A stretch of 7,146 bases of DNA from the NCBI GenBank assembly GCA_017853455.1, contig JAFMJM010000122.1, positions 1-7,146 on the forward strand. Reading direction: 5' to 3'. The stretch is from Acidimicrobiia bacterium (GTDB lineage: Bacteria; Actinomycetota; Acidimicrobiia; IMCC26256; PALSA-555). Position 1 is the first letter of the stretch; each line of letters begins with the position of its first letter. The position numbers and the translations under genes are program-made. This document shows positions 1-7,146 of the stretch, piece by piece. The notes beneath the pieces were generated by a model. It was not told the DNA's origin. It was given only the letters and a program-made list of their open reading frames with translations, and searched no databases.

Positions 1-596
1 CCGTTGTGGACCATCTTCACGAAGTGGCCCGCGCCGACCGGCCCGCAGTGCAGGTAGCCGTCCTGGGCGGTGCCGTCGGTCCGGGTGCGCCCCGGCGTCG
101 GCTCGGCGCTCCCCTCGCCCGGTGCGATGGTGGCGAAGATCGGGTCGAGCCGCTCCACCGCCTCGGTGTCACCGCCGATCATGAGGCAGTAGCCGCGCTC
201 GAGTCCCCACACGCCACCGCTCGTGCCGCAGTCGACGTAGTGGACGCCCTTCGCCGCGGCCTCGGCGCCCCGGGTGAGGTCGTCGAGGTAGTGCGAGTTG
301 CCGCCGTCGATGATCGTGTCGCCGGGCTCGAGCACCTCGAGCAGGTCGTCGACGGTCGACTGCACCACCGCCGCCGGGACCATGATCCACACGGCCCGCG
401 GCGCCGTGAGCTTCGCCGCGAGGTCGGCGAGCGACGACGCCGGGGTCGCACCCTCGCCGGCGAGCTCGTCGATCGGGCCCTGGGCGTGGTCGTAGACCAC
501 GCACGAGTGGCCGTCGCGCATGAGCCGGCGCACGAGGTTGGCGCCCATGCGCCCGAGTCCGACCATGCCGAGCTGCATCGGGGAGGAGGTGGCCAT
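1..596 (-). CDS. gnd: 6-phosphogluconate dehydrogenase (decarboxylating), N-terminal 198 codons, cut by left edge
   Basis: This cytosolic enzyme of the oxidative pentose phosphate pathway converts 6-phosphogluconate to ribulose 5-phosphate and CO2, reducing a nicotinamide cofactor. The reading frame is open from an ATG at 594-596 to the left edge. Seen in the protein: a Rossmann glycine motif GLGRMG at residues 13-18; the substrate loop DGGNSHYLDD at 97-106; TSGGVWG at 125-131, typical of the short (about 300-residue) 6PGDH type; and the catalytic segment GAGHFVKMVHN at 188-198 with Lys194, His197 and Asn198. The conserved motif continues as NGIEY in the family, and the next codon begins GG, so the catalytic Glu lies outside the window. 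Asp36 ends the second strand (VVYDH), which in Rossmann enzymes favours NAD+ over NADP+; this preference is inference. AAAGGA lies 6 bases before the ATG. It is the third gene of the tal-pgi-gnd run, 34 bases after the pgi stop. Confidence 0.95.
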   Translation of the reverse strand, partial: MATSSPMQLGMVGLGRMGANLVRRLMRDGHSCVVYDHAQGPIDELAGEGATPASSLADLAAKLTAPRAVWIMVPAAVVQSTVDDLLEVLEPGDTIIDGGNSHYLDDLTRGAEAAAKGVHYVDCGTSGGVWGLERGYCLMIGGDTEAVERLDPIFATIAPGEGSAEPTPGRTRTDGTAQDGYLHCGPVGAGHFVKMVHN

Positions 597-602
597 CGGG
601 GG

Positions 603-608
603 TCCTTT
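603..608 (-). promoter_or_regulatory. Shine-Dalgarno sequence of gnd
   Basis: On the minus strand AAAGGA lies 6 bases upstream of the gnd ATG, inside the 34-base pgi-gnd gap. It supports ATG at 594-596 as the start. Confidence 0.6.
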
Positions 609-614
609 CGGTGT

Positions 615-627
615 CGCCCGGCGGGCG
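615..627 (-). other. small intercistronic GC hairpin between pgi and gnd
   Basis: CGCCC and GGGCG can form a perfect 5-bp stem around a 3-base loop. It starts a few bases after the pgi stop and ends 6 bases before the gnd Shine-Dalgarno sequence. It has no following U run, so it is not a convincing terminator. A role in mRNA processing or in setting relative expression is only a guess; such short GC stems also arise by chance in DNA of this composition. Confidence 0.25.
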
Positions 628-630
628 GGG

Positions 631-2256
631 TCAGCCCTTGAGGCTGCGGTAGTGGCGGATCAGCGCGCTCGTCGACGAGTCGTAGTCGAGGGTCGGCTCG
701 TCGGCGGCGATCAGGTCGGGGGCGATCTTCTTCGCCAGCACCTTGCCGAGCTCCACGCCCCACTGGTCGAACGAGTCGATGCCCCACACCGCACCCTGCG
801 TGAACACGTTGTGCTCGTAGAGCGCGACGAGCGTGCCGAGCCGGTACGGCGAGACGACGTCGGTCAGGATCACCGAGGTGGGGCGGTTGCCCTCCATCAC
901 CCGGTGGGGCACCACGGCCTCGGGGGTGCCGTCGGCCCGGACCTCGTCGGCGGTCTTGCCGAACGCGAGGGCCTGCGCCTGCGCGAACACGTTGGCGCTG
1001 AGCAGGTCGTGGTGGTCGCCGAGCGGGTTGAGCGTGCGGCCGAACCCGATGAGGTCGAGCGGAACGATCGTCGTGCCCTGGTGGATGAGTTGGTAGAAGG
1101 AGTGCTGGCCGTTGGTGCCGGGCTCACCCCAGTAGACGGGTCCGGTGTCGGCCTGCACGGGCTCGCCGGTCAGGGTCACGTGCTTGCCGTTGGACTCCAT
1201 CGTGAGCTGCTGGAGGTAGGCCGGGAAGCGCTCGAGGTACTGGTCGTAGGGCATCACCCCGACCGTCTGGCAGCCGAAGAAGTTGCGGTACCAGACGGCG
1301 AGCAGGCCCATGAGCACGGGCAGGTTCCGGTCGAACGGCGCCGTGCGGAAGTGCTCGTCGACGGCGTGGAACCCGGCGAGCAGCTCCCCGAACTGCTCGG
1401 GGCCGATGGCGAGCATGGTCGAGATGCCGATGGCGGAGTCCATCGAGTAGCGGCCACCCACCCAGTCCCAGAAGACGAACATGTTGTCGGGGTCGATCCC
1501 GAACTCGGCCACGCCGGCGGTGTTGGTCGACACCGCCACGAAATGGCGGGCGACCGCGGCGTCGTCGCCCAGGGCGTCGAGCAGCCACGCCCGGGCCGAG
1601 TGGGCGTTGGTCATCGTCTCGAGGGTGGTGAACGTCTTCGACGAGACGATGAACAGCGTCTCGGCCGGGTCGAGGTCACGGGTGGCCTCGACCAGATCGG
1701 TCGAGTCGACGTTGGAGACGAACCGGAAGGCCAGGTCGCGCTGCGAGTAGTGGCGCAACGCCCGGTAGGCCATGACCGGACCGAGGTCGGAACCGCCGAT
1801 GCCGATGTTGACGACGGTGCGGATGCGGCGGCCGGTGAAGCCGGTCCACGAACCCGAGCGGACGGCGTCGACGAACACCGCCATCCGGTCGAGGACGGCG
1901 TGGACCTCGGCCACGACGTCGACGCCGTCGACGACGAGGGTCTCGCCCTTCGGCATGCGCAGCGCGACGTGCAGGACCGATCGGTCCTCGGAGACGTTGA
2001 TCCGGTCACCCCGGAACATGGCGTCGATGTGCGCCCGCAGGCCGGACTCCTCGGCGAGCTGCACCAGCAGCGCCAGGGTCTCATCGGTGATCCGGTGCTT
2101 CGCGTAGTCGAGGTACAGACCGCAGGCCTCGGCGTGCAGTCGGTCACCCCGGTCGGGGTCGTCGGCGAAGAGCTCGCGCAGGTGCCGGGGCCGGACGACC
2201 TCGGCGTGGGCCGCGAGCGCGGCGAAGGCGGGTCGCTCGGTCAGGGGTGCCGGCAC
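631..2256 (-). CDS. pgi: glucose-6-phosphate isomerase
   Basis: This cytosolic enzyme interconverts glucose 6-phosphate and fructose 6-phosphate, linking glycolysis and gluconeogenesis to the pentose phosphate pathway. The 541-residue product is a full-length member of the long bacterial/eukaryotic-type family. Seen: the first SIS-domain loop NIGIGGSDLGP at 150-160; the serine/threonine phosphate-binding stretch SSKTFTT at 205-211; PGI signature one, DWVGGRYSMDSAIG, at 264-277; and PGI signature two around GIDSFDQWGVELGK, ending at Lys505. By family alignment the catalytic residues are Glu354 (MESNGKH), His385 (TNGQHSF) and Lys505, all present. The start is GTG at 2254-2256, chosen because GGAGG lies 5 bases upstream. 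The gene begins 13 bases after the tal stop and is out of frame with it, so the two are separate proteins, probably translationally coupled. No truncation or frameshift is seen. Confidence 0.97.
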   Translation of the reverse strand: MPAPLTERPAFAALAAHAEVVRPRHLRELFADDPDRGDRLHAEACGLYLDYAKHRITDETLALLVQLAEESGLRAHIDAMFRGDRINVSEDRSVLHVALRMPKGETLVVDGVDVVAEVHAVLDRMAVFVDAVRSGSWTGFTGRRIRTVVNIGIGGSDLGPVMAYRALRHYSQRDLAFRFVSNVDSTDLVEATRDLDPAETLFIVSSKTFTTLETMTNAHSARAWLLDALGDDAAVARHFVAVSTNTAGVAEFGIDPDNMFVFWDWVGGRYSMDSAIGISTMLAIGPEQFGELLAGFHAVDEHFRTAPFDRNLPVLMGLLAVWYRNFFGCQTVGVMPYDQYLERFPAYLQQLTMESNGKHVTLTGEPVQADTGPVYWGEPGTNGQHSFYQLIHQGTTIVPLDLIGFGRTLNPLGDHHDLLSANVFAQAQALAFGKTADEVRADGTPEAVVPHRVMEGNRPTSVILTDVVSPYRLGTLVALYEHNVFTQGAVWGIDSFDQWGVELGKVLAKKIAPDLIAADEPTLDYDSSTSALIRHYRSLKG

Positions 2257-2261
2257 GGTGC

Positions 2262-2266
2262 CCTCC
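2262..2266 (-). promoter_or_regulatory. Shine-Dalgarno sequence of pgi
   Basis: GGAGG on the minus strand lies 5 bases before the pgi GTG and 3 bases after the tal stop codon. It decides the GTG start and suggests that ribosomes finishing tal can reinitiate on pgi. Confidence 0.7.
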
Positions 2267-2269
2267 GGA

Positions 2270-3346
2270 TCAGGCGACCGACGAGCGCTGCGACTCGATG
2301 CGCTCGATCAGGTGCTTCCACGACTTCACGAACGCGTCGGCGCCGTCGGTCTGGAGCTGGGCGGCGAGGGCCGCGACGTCGATCCCTGCGGCCGCGAACT
2401 CGGCCAGCACGGCGTCGCAGTCACCGCCGTCGGGCGCCATCGGCTCCCCGACCTCACCGTGGTCGGCGAAGGCGAGCACCGTGGAGTCGGGCATCGTGTT
2501 GATGGTGTTGGGGGCGGCCAGGCCGCCGACGTAGAGCGTGTCGGGCGCGTGGGGGTCCTTCGTGCTCGTGCTGGCCCAGAGCAGGCGCTGCGGCCGGGCA
2601 CCCTCGGTGGCCAGGCGCTGCATGCGGTCGGAGTCGAGCACCTCGCGGTAGGCCCGGTAGACGTCGCCGCCCACCGCGAGCGCCAGCTTGTCGCGCAGCG
2701 TGTCGGGGATGCGGTCGGCGACCGCCTTGTCCCAGCGCGACATGAACACCGACGCGACCGACCCGACGTCGGGGTCGAGGCCGCGGGCCACGCGCTGCTC
2801 GATGCCCGTGAGGTAGGCGTCGGCGGCGGCCCGGTACTGGTCGGCGTCGAACAGGAGGGTGACGTTCACCGGCACCCCGGCCGCGATGCTGGCCGTCACC
2901 GCCGGCAGACCCTCGGCGGTCCCGGGGATCTTGATGAAGAGGTTCTTGCGGCCGGCCTGGGCGTGGAGGGCGGCAGCGGCCCGGGCGGTGGCCTCGGGGT
3001 CGTACGCCAACTCGGGCGACACCTCGAGCGAGACCCAGCCGTCGACGCCGGCGGTGCGCTCGTGGACGGCGAGGAAGGCGTCGGCCGCGCGCCGGAGGTC
3101 CTCGATGGCGAGCTCGAAGAACAGCGCCTCCCCGGTGAGGCCGGCGGCCCCCTTCTCACGGATGGCGGCGTCGTAGGCCCCGCTCTCGATCGCGTTGTCG
3201 AAGATCGACGGGTTGGAGGTCAGCCCGGTGATCGAGCAGTCGTCGATGTACCGCTGCAGACCACCGTCGTCGAGCATCGTCCGGGTGATGTTGTCGAGCC
3301 ACAGGCTCTGACCGAGTTCGTGCAGCTGCTGCGTGGGCGAAGCCAT
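2270..3346 (-). CDS. tal: transaldolase
   Basis: This cytosolic enzyme of the non-oxidative pentose phosphate pathway moves a dihydroxyacetone unit from sedoheptulose 7-phosphate to glyceraldehyde 3-phosphate through a Schiff base. The product has 358 residues, the length of the actinobacterial-type (TalB/F6P-aldolase superfamily) enzyme. Seen: transaldolase signature one, GLTSNPSIF, at 41-49; the Schiff-base segment LFIKIPGTAEGL at 136-147 with catalytic Lys139; VPVNVTLLF at 158-166; the phosphate-site region SVFMSRWDK at 199-207; and LLWASTSTKDP at 255-265. The ATG at 3344-3346 matches the usual N-terminus (short lead, then QQLHELGQSLWLDN). The frame stays open upstream to about 4012, but that part is antisense to the transporter gene and is not coding. 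It is the first gene of the operon with pgi and gnd. Transketolase, often its neighbour in actinobacteria, is not in the window. Confidence 0.97.
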   Translation of the reverse strand: MASPTQQLHELGQSLWLDNITRTMLDDGGLQRYIDDCSITGLTSNPSIFDNAIESGAYDAAIREKGAAGLTGEALFFELAIEDLRRAADAFLAVHERTAGVDGWVSLEVSPELAYDPEATARAAAALHAQAGRKNLFIKIPGTAEGLPAVTASIAAGVPVNVTLLFDADQYRAAADAYLTGIEQRVARGLDPDVGSVASVFMSRWDKAVADRIPDTLRDKLALAVGGDVYRAYREVLDSDRMQRLATEGARPQRLLWASTSTKDPHAPDTLYVGGLAAPNTINTMPDSTVLAFADHGEVGEPMAPDGGDCDAVLAEFAAAGIDVAALAAQLQTDGADAFVKSWKHLIERIESQRSSVA

Positions 3347-3348
3347 CG

Positions 3349-3360
3349 GGAGGATCCTCC
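3349..3360 (-). promoter_or_regulatory. Shine-Dalgarno sequence of tal inside a 12-bp perfect palindrome
   Basis: GGAGGATCCTCC reads the same on both strands. On the minus strand its GGAGG is 9 bases before the tal ATG, slightly long but usable. The palindrome could fold as a 4-bp stem (GGAG/CTCC) with a GATC loop, which would partly mask the ribosome site, or could bind a dimeric protein. No direct evidence separates these from chance. Confidence 0.4.
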
Positions 3361-3396
3361 GGGGATCGGGACCGGCGGGGCACGGGACGGGCCCAG

Positions 3397-3402
3397 AGCC
3401 TA
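3397..3402 (-). promoter_or_regulatory. candidate -10 element for the tal-pgi-gnd operon
   Basis: The minus strand reads TAGGCT, fitting the actinobacterial TAnnnT -10 pattern. Transcription would start near 3389-3391, giving a leader of about 44 bases that contains the tal ribosome site. No convincing -35 is seen. It overlaps the plus-strand -10 candidate by the central TA. The call rests on pattern and position only. Confidence 0.35.
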
Positions 3403-3406
3403 CGGT
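3401..3406 (+). promoter_or_regulatory. candidate -10 element giving a leaderless mRNA for the CDF-like gene
   Basis: TACGGT fits TAnnnT, and its last base is 7 bases before the GTG at 3413. Transcription would therefore begin at or within a base or so of the start codon, as is common for leaderless actinobacterial genes. A -35 box is not obvious. The GGAG at 3407-3410 is only 2 bases from the GTG, too close for a good ribosome site, which favours the leaderless reading. Confidence 0.4.
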
Positions 3407-3412
3407 GGAGCG

Positions 3413-4039
3413 GTGACCCCCGCCGAGCGACCCGTCGACCGGGAGCGCCTGGGTCGCCGGGCCCGACGCCTCGAGTGGATCACGGTTGGGTGGAACGTCG
3501 GCGAGTTCGGCGTGACCCTCGCTCTCGGGCTCGCCGCCCGGTCGCTCGCCCTCGTGGCGTACGGCCTCGAGTCGTGCGTGGAGGTGTTCGCCTCCCTGGT
3601 GGTGGTGTGGCACCTCCGGGGCGCCGGCTCCGACCCCCGCACCCGCCGGGCCATGGGGCTGGTGGCCGTGGCGTTCTTCGCCCTGGCCGGGGTGCTGGCG
3701 GTCGGGGCGGTCCGCAGCCTGGTCGTCGGCACCCGCCCCGACGACTCGCCCCTCGGCGTCGCCTACCTGGCCCTCGCCGTCGTGGTGATGCTGGTCCTGG
3801 CCGTGCAGAAGCAGCGGCTGGGCCGCGCCCTCCCCAACCACCCGCTCGAGCACGAGGCCCGGATCACCTTCCTCGACGCGGCGCTGGCGTTCGGGATCCT
3901 GACGGCACTGGTGCTCGACGCCACCCTCGGCTGGTGGTGGACCGACCCGCTCGCCGCCCTCGCCGTCGCGGCGACCGCGGTGCCCGAGGGCCTCGACGCG
4001 TGGCGGGACCACCGCAACGGATCTCCGCCGCCGGTCTGA
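3413..4039 (+). CDS. small CDF-like cation transporter family membrane protein
   Basis: The 208-residue product looks like an integral membrane protein with about six helices (roughly 20-40, 45-68, 80-101, 115-132, 152-171 and 174-192) and a basic N-terminus. It resembles the short cation-efflux (CDF, Pfam PF01545-type) proteins that lack the cytoplasmic C-terminal domain. The similarity is the EW(I/F)T(I/V)GWN start of helix 1, the SLALVAYGLESCVEVFASLVV stretch of helix 2, and the LGWWWTDPLAALAVA end. Seen: Glu53 and Glu57 stand where classical CDF proteins have two Asp residues in helix 2, and Asp155 lies in helix 5. The substrate is unknown; metal-ion export is only a family inference. The GTG start at 3413 is the first start giving the full first helix. 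It is divergent from tal and converges on the next gene with 9 bases between stops. Its closeness to tal is probably shared promoter DNA rather than shared function. Confidence 0.8.
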   Translation: MTPAERPVDRERLGRRARRLEWITVGWNVGEFGVTLALGLAARSLALVAYGLESCVEVFASLVVVWHLRGAGSDPRTRRAMGLVAVAFFALAGVLAVGAVRSLVVGTRPDDSPLGVAYLALAVVVMLVLAVQKQRLGRALPNHPLEHEARITFLDAALAFGILTALVLDATLGWWWTDPLAALAVAATAVPEGLDAWRDHRNGSPPPV

Positions 4040-4048
4040 GCGCGCGAC

Positions 4049-4741
4049 CTACTTGATGGCGACGAGGTGCACGACGTACCACTCGCCGCGCCACGAGATC
4101 ATCGACTTCACGACGAACGAGCGGTCCTGGCCGTTGACGCGGTAGCGCAACTGCGAGTCGAACACCCGCCAGTACGAGCCCTTGTTGTACTCGGCCCCCG
4201 GCTGCACCCAGACCGCGGTGCTCTCGGGGACGTCGATCCCCACGAACTGCGCGACGGACGCGTCGGCGCCGAGGAGGGCGTGGTAGGCGTGGACGTCGGC
4301 GACGTACTGGGCCACGAGCCGGTTGCGCCAGTCGGCTTCGGGGTTGCTGATCGCCTTCACCTGCAGGTACGCACCGAGCGGGAAGAAGAACGGCATGGCC
4401 AGGTCGGTGTCGTCGGTGACGATGGCCTGCCAGAGCCCGGCGACGTGCTCCTGGAACAACGGGCTGGTGGTGGTCGGCTTGTCCTCGGTCTGGGGCAGCG
4501 AGCCCGGATCGACCGTGGTGGTGGTCGTGGGGGCCAGCGTCGTGGTGGGCGCCAGCGTCGTCGTCGTGGTCGAGGTGACCACCGGCGCCGCGGTCACCGA
4601 ACCCGACTCCGAGCCGCCGTCGGTGACGAGCAGGACCGCGCCCGCGCCGATCGCCGCGACGCCGATCAGCCCCGCGCCGACCTGGCCCCACGGCCGCGGC
4701 CGACGGGACCGCGACGACCGGTGCGTGCTGCGACCCGCCAA
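4049..4741 (-). CDS. uncharacterised membrane-anchored protein with Thr-rich linker, downstream of icd
   Basis: I do not recognise a named family. The 230-residue product has an Arg/Ser-rich cytoplasmic start (1-18), one hydrophobic helix (about 20-40) that looks like an uncleaved anchor, a Thr/Pro linker (about 55-92) with two TTTLAP-type repeats, and then a globular domain (about 96-230) predicted outside the membrane. The domain is rich in aromatic residues: FFFPLGAYLQVK at 118-129, DWRNRL at 137-142, SYWRVF at 189-194 and SWRGEWYVVHL at 216-226, close to the C-terminus. I believe similar domains occur in other actinobacteria, from memory only. The start is TTG at 4739-4741, 4 bases after the icd stop. 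No ATG or GTG precedes the helix in this frame, and the frame upstream, inside icd, shows no start codon for about 80 bases. No Shine-Dalgarno is evident, so translation may be coupled to icd termination. The stop is TAG. Confidence 0.8.
   Translation of the reverse strand: MAGRSTHRSSRSRRPRPWGQVGAGLIGVAAIGAGAVLLVTDGGSESGSVTAAPVVTSTTTTTLAPTTTLAPTTTTTVDPGSLPQTEDKPTTTSPLFQEHVAGLWQAIVTDDTDLAMPFFFPLGAYLQVKAISNPEADWRNRLVAQYVADVHAYHALLGADASVAQFVGIDVPESTAVWVQPGAEYNKGSYWRVFDSQLRYRVNGQDRSFVVKSMISWRGEWYVVHLVAIK
4512..4577 (-). repeat. low-complexity Thr/Pro-coding repeat inside the membrane-anchored protein gene
   Basis: ACG/ACC-rich DNA encodes the Thr linker. Two copies of a GCCAGCGTCGT unit (plus-strand reading, beginning at 4533 and 4551) recur with an 18-base period, giving two LAPTTT-like units. 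Linkers of this kind separate a membrane anchor from an outer domain and often vary in length between strains by slippage. Confidence 0.6.
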
Positions 4742-4745
4742 GGGG

Positions 4746-6974
<2,229 letters not shown>

Positions 6975-6980
6975 GGTCGG

Positions 6981-6984
6981 CTCC
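6981..6984 (-). promoter_or_regulatory. Shine-Dalgarno sequence of icd
   Basis: GGAG on the minus strand is 6 bases before the GTG at 6972-6974. It supports that start, which also fits the N-termini of related monomeric IDHs. Confidence 0.55.
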
Positions 6985-7016
6985 GGGGCTCGCGGCAGGT
7001 GGGAGGACGGCCTCGG

Positions 7017-7046
7017 ACGCTACTGCGCACCCCCGGCCGCGGACCA
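7017..7046 (-). promoter_or_regulatory. candidate icd promoter
   Basis: On the minus strand TAGCGT (7017-7022) fits the TAnnnT -10 pattern. It lies about 45 bases before the icd GTG, so a transcript starting near 7010 would have a leader of about 35 bases with the GGAG site. TGGTCC (7041-7046), 18 bases further up, is only a weak match to a -35 box. The rest of the 6975-7063 gap shows nothing else I can support. Confidence 0.35.
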
Positions 7047-7063
7047 TCCCCACCGGGCCTCCC

Positions 7064-7086
7064 CGGGCCCGGGGCGCCCGGGCCCG
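7064..7086 (-). terminator. strong GC stem-loop after the gene at the right edge
   Basis: A perfect 10-bp inverted repeat, CGGGCCCGGG and CCCGGGCCCG, encloses a 3-base loop. On the minus strand it begins 4 bases after the TGA at 7091-7093. It has no U run, but such U-less stems are the usual form near gene ends in GC-rich actinobacteria. It may end transcription from the right-hand gene and insulate icd. An overlapping 14-bp palindrome (7061-7074) gives an alternative fold. Confidence 0.45.
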
Positions 7087-7090
7087 ACGG

Positions 7091-7146
7091 TCACCAGGGC
7101 CGGGCCGACAGCCAGGCGGGCAGGGCCCCGGAGTCGAGGACGATCA
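7091..7146 (-). CDS. C-terminal end of an unidentified gene, cut by right edge
   Basis: On the minus strand a frame open from the edge ends at TGA (7091-7093) and encodes 17 full codons, IVLDSGALPAWLSARPW. All 17 third positions are G or C, as in the neighbouring genes, and a stem-loop follows 4 bases after the stop; both suggest a real gene end. The fragment is too short to assign a family. The truncated first codon reads NTG, so a very short ORF starting there cannot be ruled out. Confidence 0.4.
   Translation of the reverse strand, partial: IVLDSGALPAWLSARPW

Noticed and set aside
6..641. A 211-codon plus-strand frame at the left edge
   Set aside because: It is antisense to gnd, whose minus-strand frame carries every expected 6PGDH motif through the KMVHN block.
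520..2502. A 660-codon open frame on the plus strand opposite pgi
   Set aside because: The translation is Val/Gly/Arg/His-rich with no family features, and it lies antisense to a full-length pgi with all catalytic residues. Long antisense frames are expected in DNA with this G/C third-position bias.
2258..3412. Upstream 385 codons of the plus-strand frame that ends at 4039
   Set aside because: This part is antisense to tal and low in complexity. The membrane protein begins at the GTG at 3413, preceded by a -10-like element; the frame simply happens to stay open upstream.
3347..4012. N-terminal extension of transaldolase on the minus strand
   Set aside because: The frame is open, but it is antisense to the membrane protein and reads as Gly/Glu/His-rich filler. 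The family N-terminus starts at the ATG at 3344-3346.
4512..4577. Short tandem-like repeats as a possible CRISPR or regulatory repeat
   Set aside because: They are in-frame Thr/Pro codons of a linker, two units of 18 bases without spacers.
3864..4691. A 275-codon minus-strand frame overlapping the anchored-protein gene
   Set aside because: It is Arg/Gly/His-rich without domains. The neighbouring frame gives a coherent helix, linker and globular domain.

Overview
This is a compact, GC-rich chromosomal window of housekeeping carbon metabolism. It probably comes from an actinobacterium; an Acidimicrobiia-like lineage is my best guess, not proven. The reasons are the near-total G/C at third codon positions, the frequent GTG/TTG starts, the monomeric (about 740-residue) NADP-isocitrate dehydrogenase common in Actinomycetota, the TAnnnT-type -10 candidates, and a membrane-anchored protein with a Thr/Pro-rich linker.

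Left part (1-3346, minus strand): a tight operon read leftwards, tal (transaldolase), then pgi (glucose-6-phosphate isomerase), then gnd (6-phosphogluconate dehydrogenase, cut by the left edge). The gaps are 13 and 34 bases, each holding a Shine-Dalgarno sequence. Together these enzymes join the oxidative and non-oxidative pentose phosphate branches to glycolysis and gluconeogenesis: Gnd makes ribulose 5-phosphate, Tal returns carbon as fructose 6-phosphate, and Pgi converts that back to glucose 6-phosphate. The gnd cofactor site carries an Asp, which suggests NAD+ preference.

Middle (3347-4039): a 66-base divergent promoter region, then a plus-strand gene for a small six-helix membrane protein of the cation-efflux (CDF-like) type. 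It appears to be expressed from a leaderless GTG start. Two oppositely directed -10-like hexamers share the same central TA.

Right part (4049-7146, minus strand): icd (monomeric NADP-dependent isocitrate dehydrogenase) is followed after 4 bases by a gene for an uncharacterised membrane-anchored protein with a Thr-rich linker and a conserved-looking extracytoplasmic domain. That gene converges on the transporter gene with only 9 bases between the stops. Upstream of icd lie a candidate promoter, a strong GC stem-loop, and what looks like the last 17 codons of another minus-strand gene that runs off the right edge.

I found no RNA genes, mobile elements, CRISPR arrays, attachment sites or origins. 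I see no clear new multi-gene system. The items most worth a second look are the uncharacterised protein behind icd, the symmetric divergent promoter, and the cofactor split between an apparently NAD-type Gnd and an NADP-type Icd.
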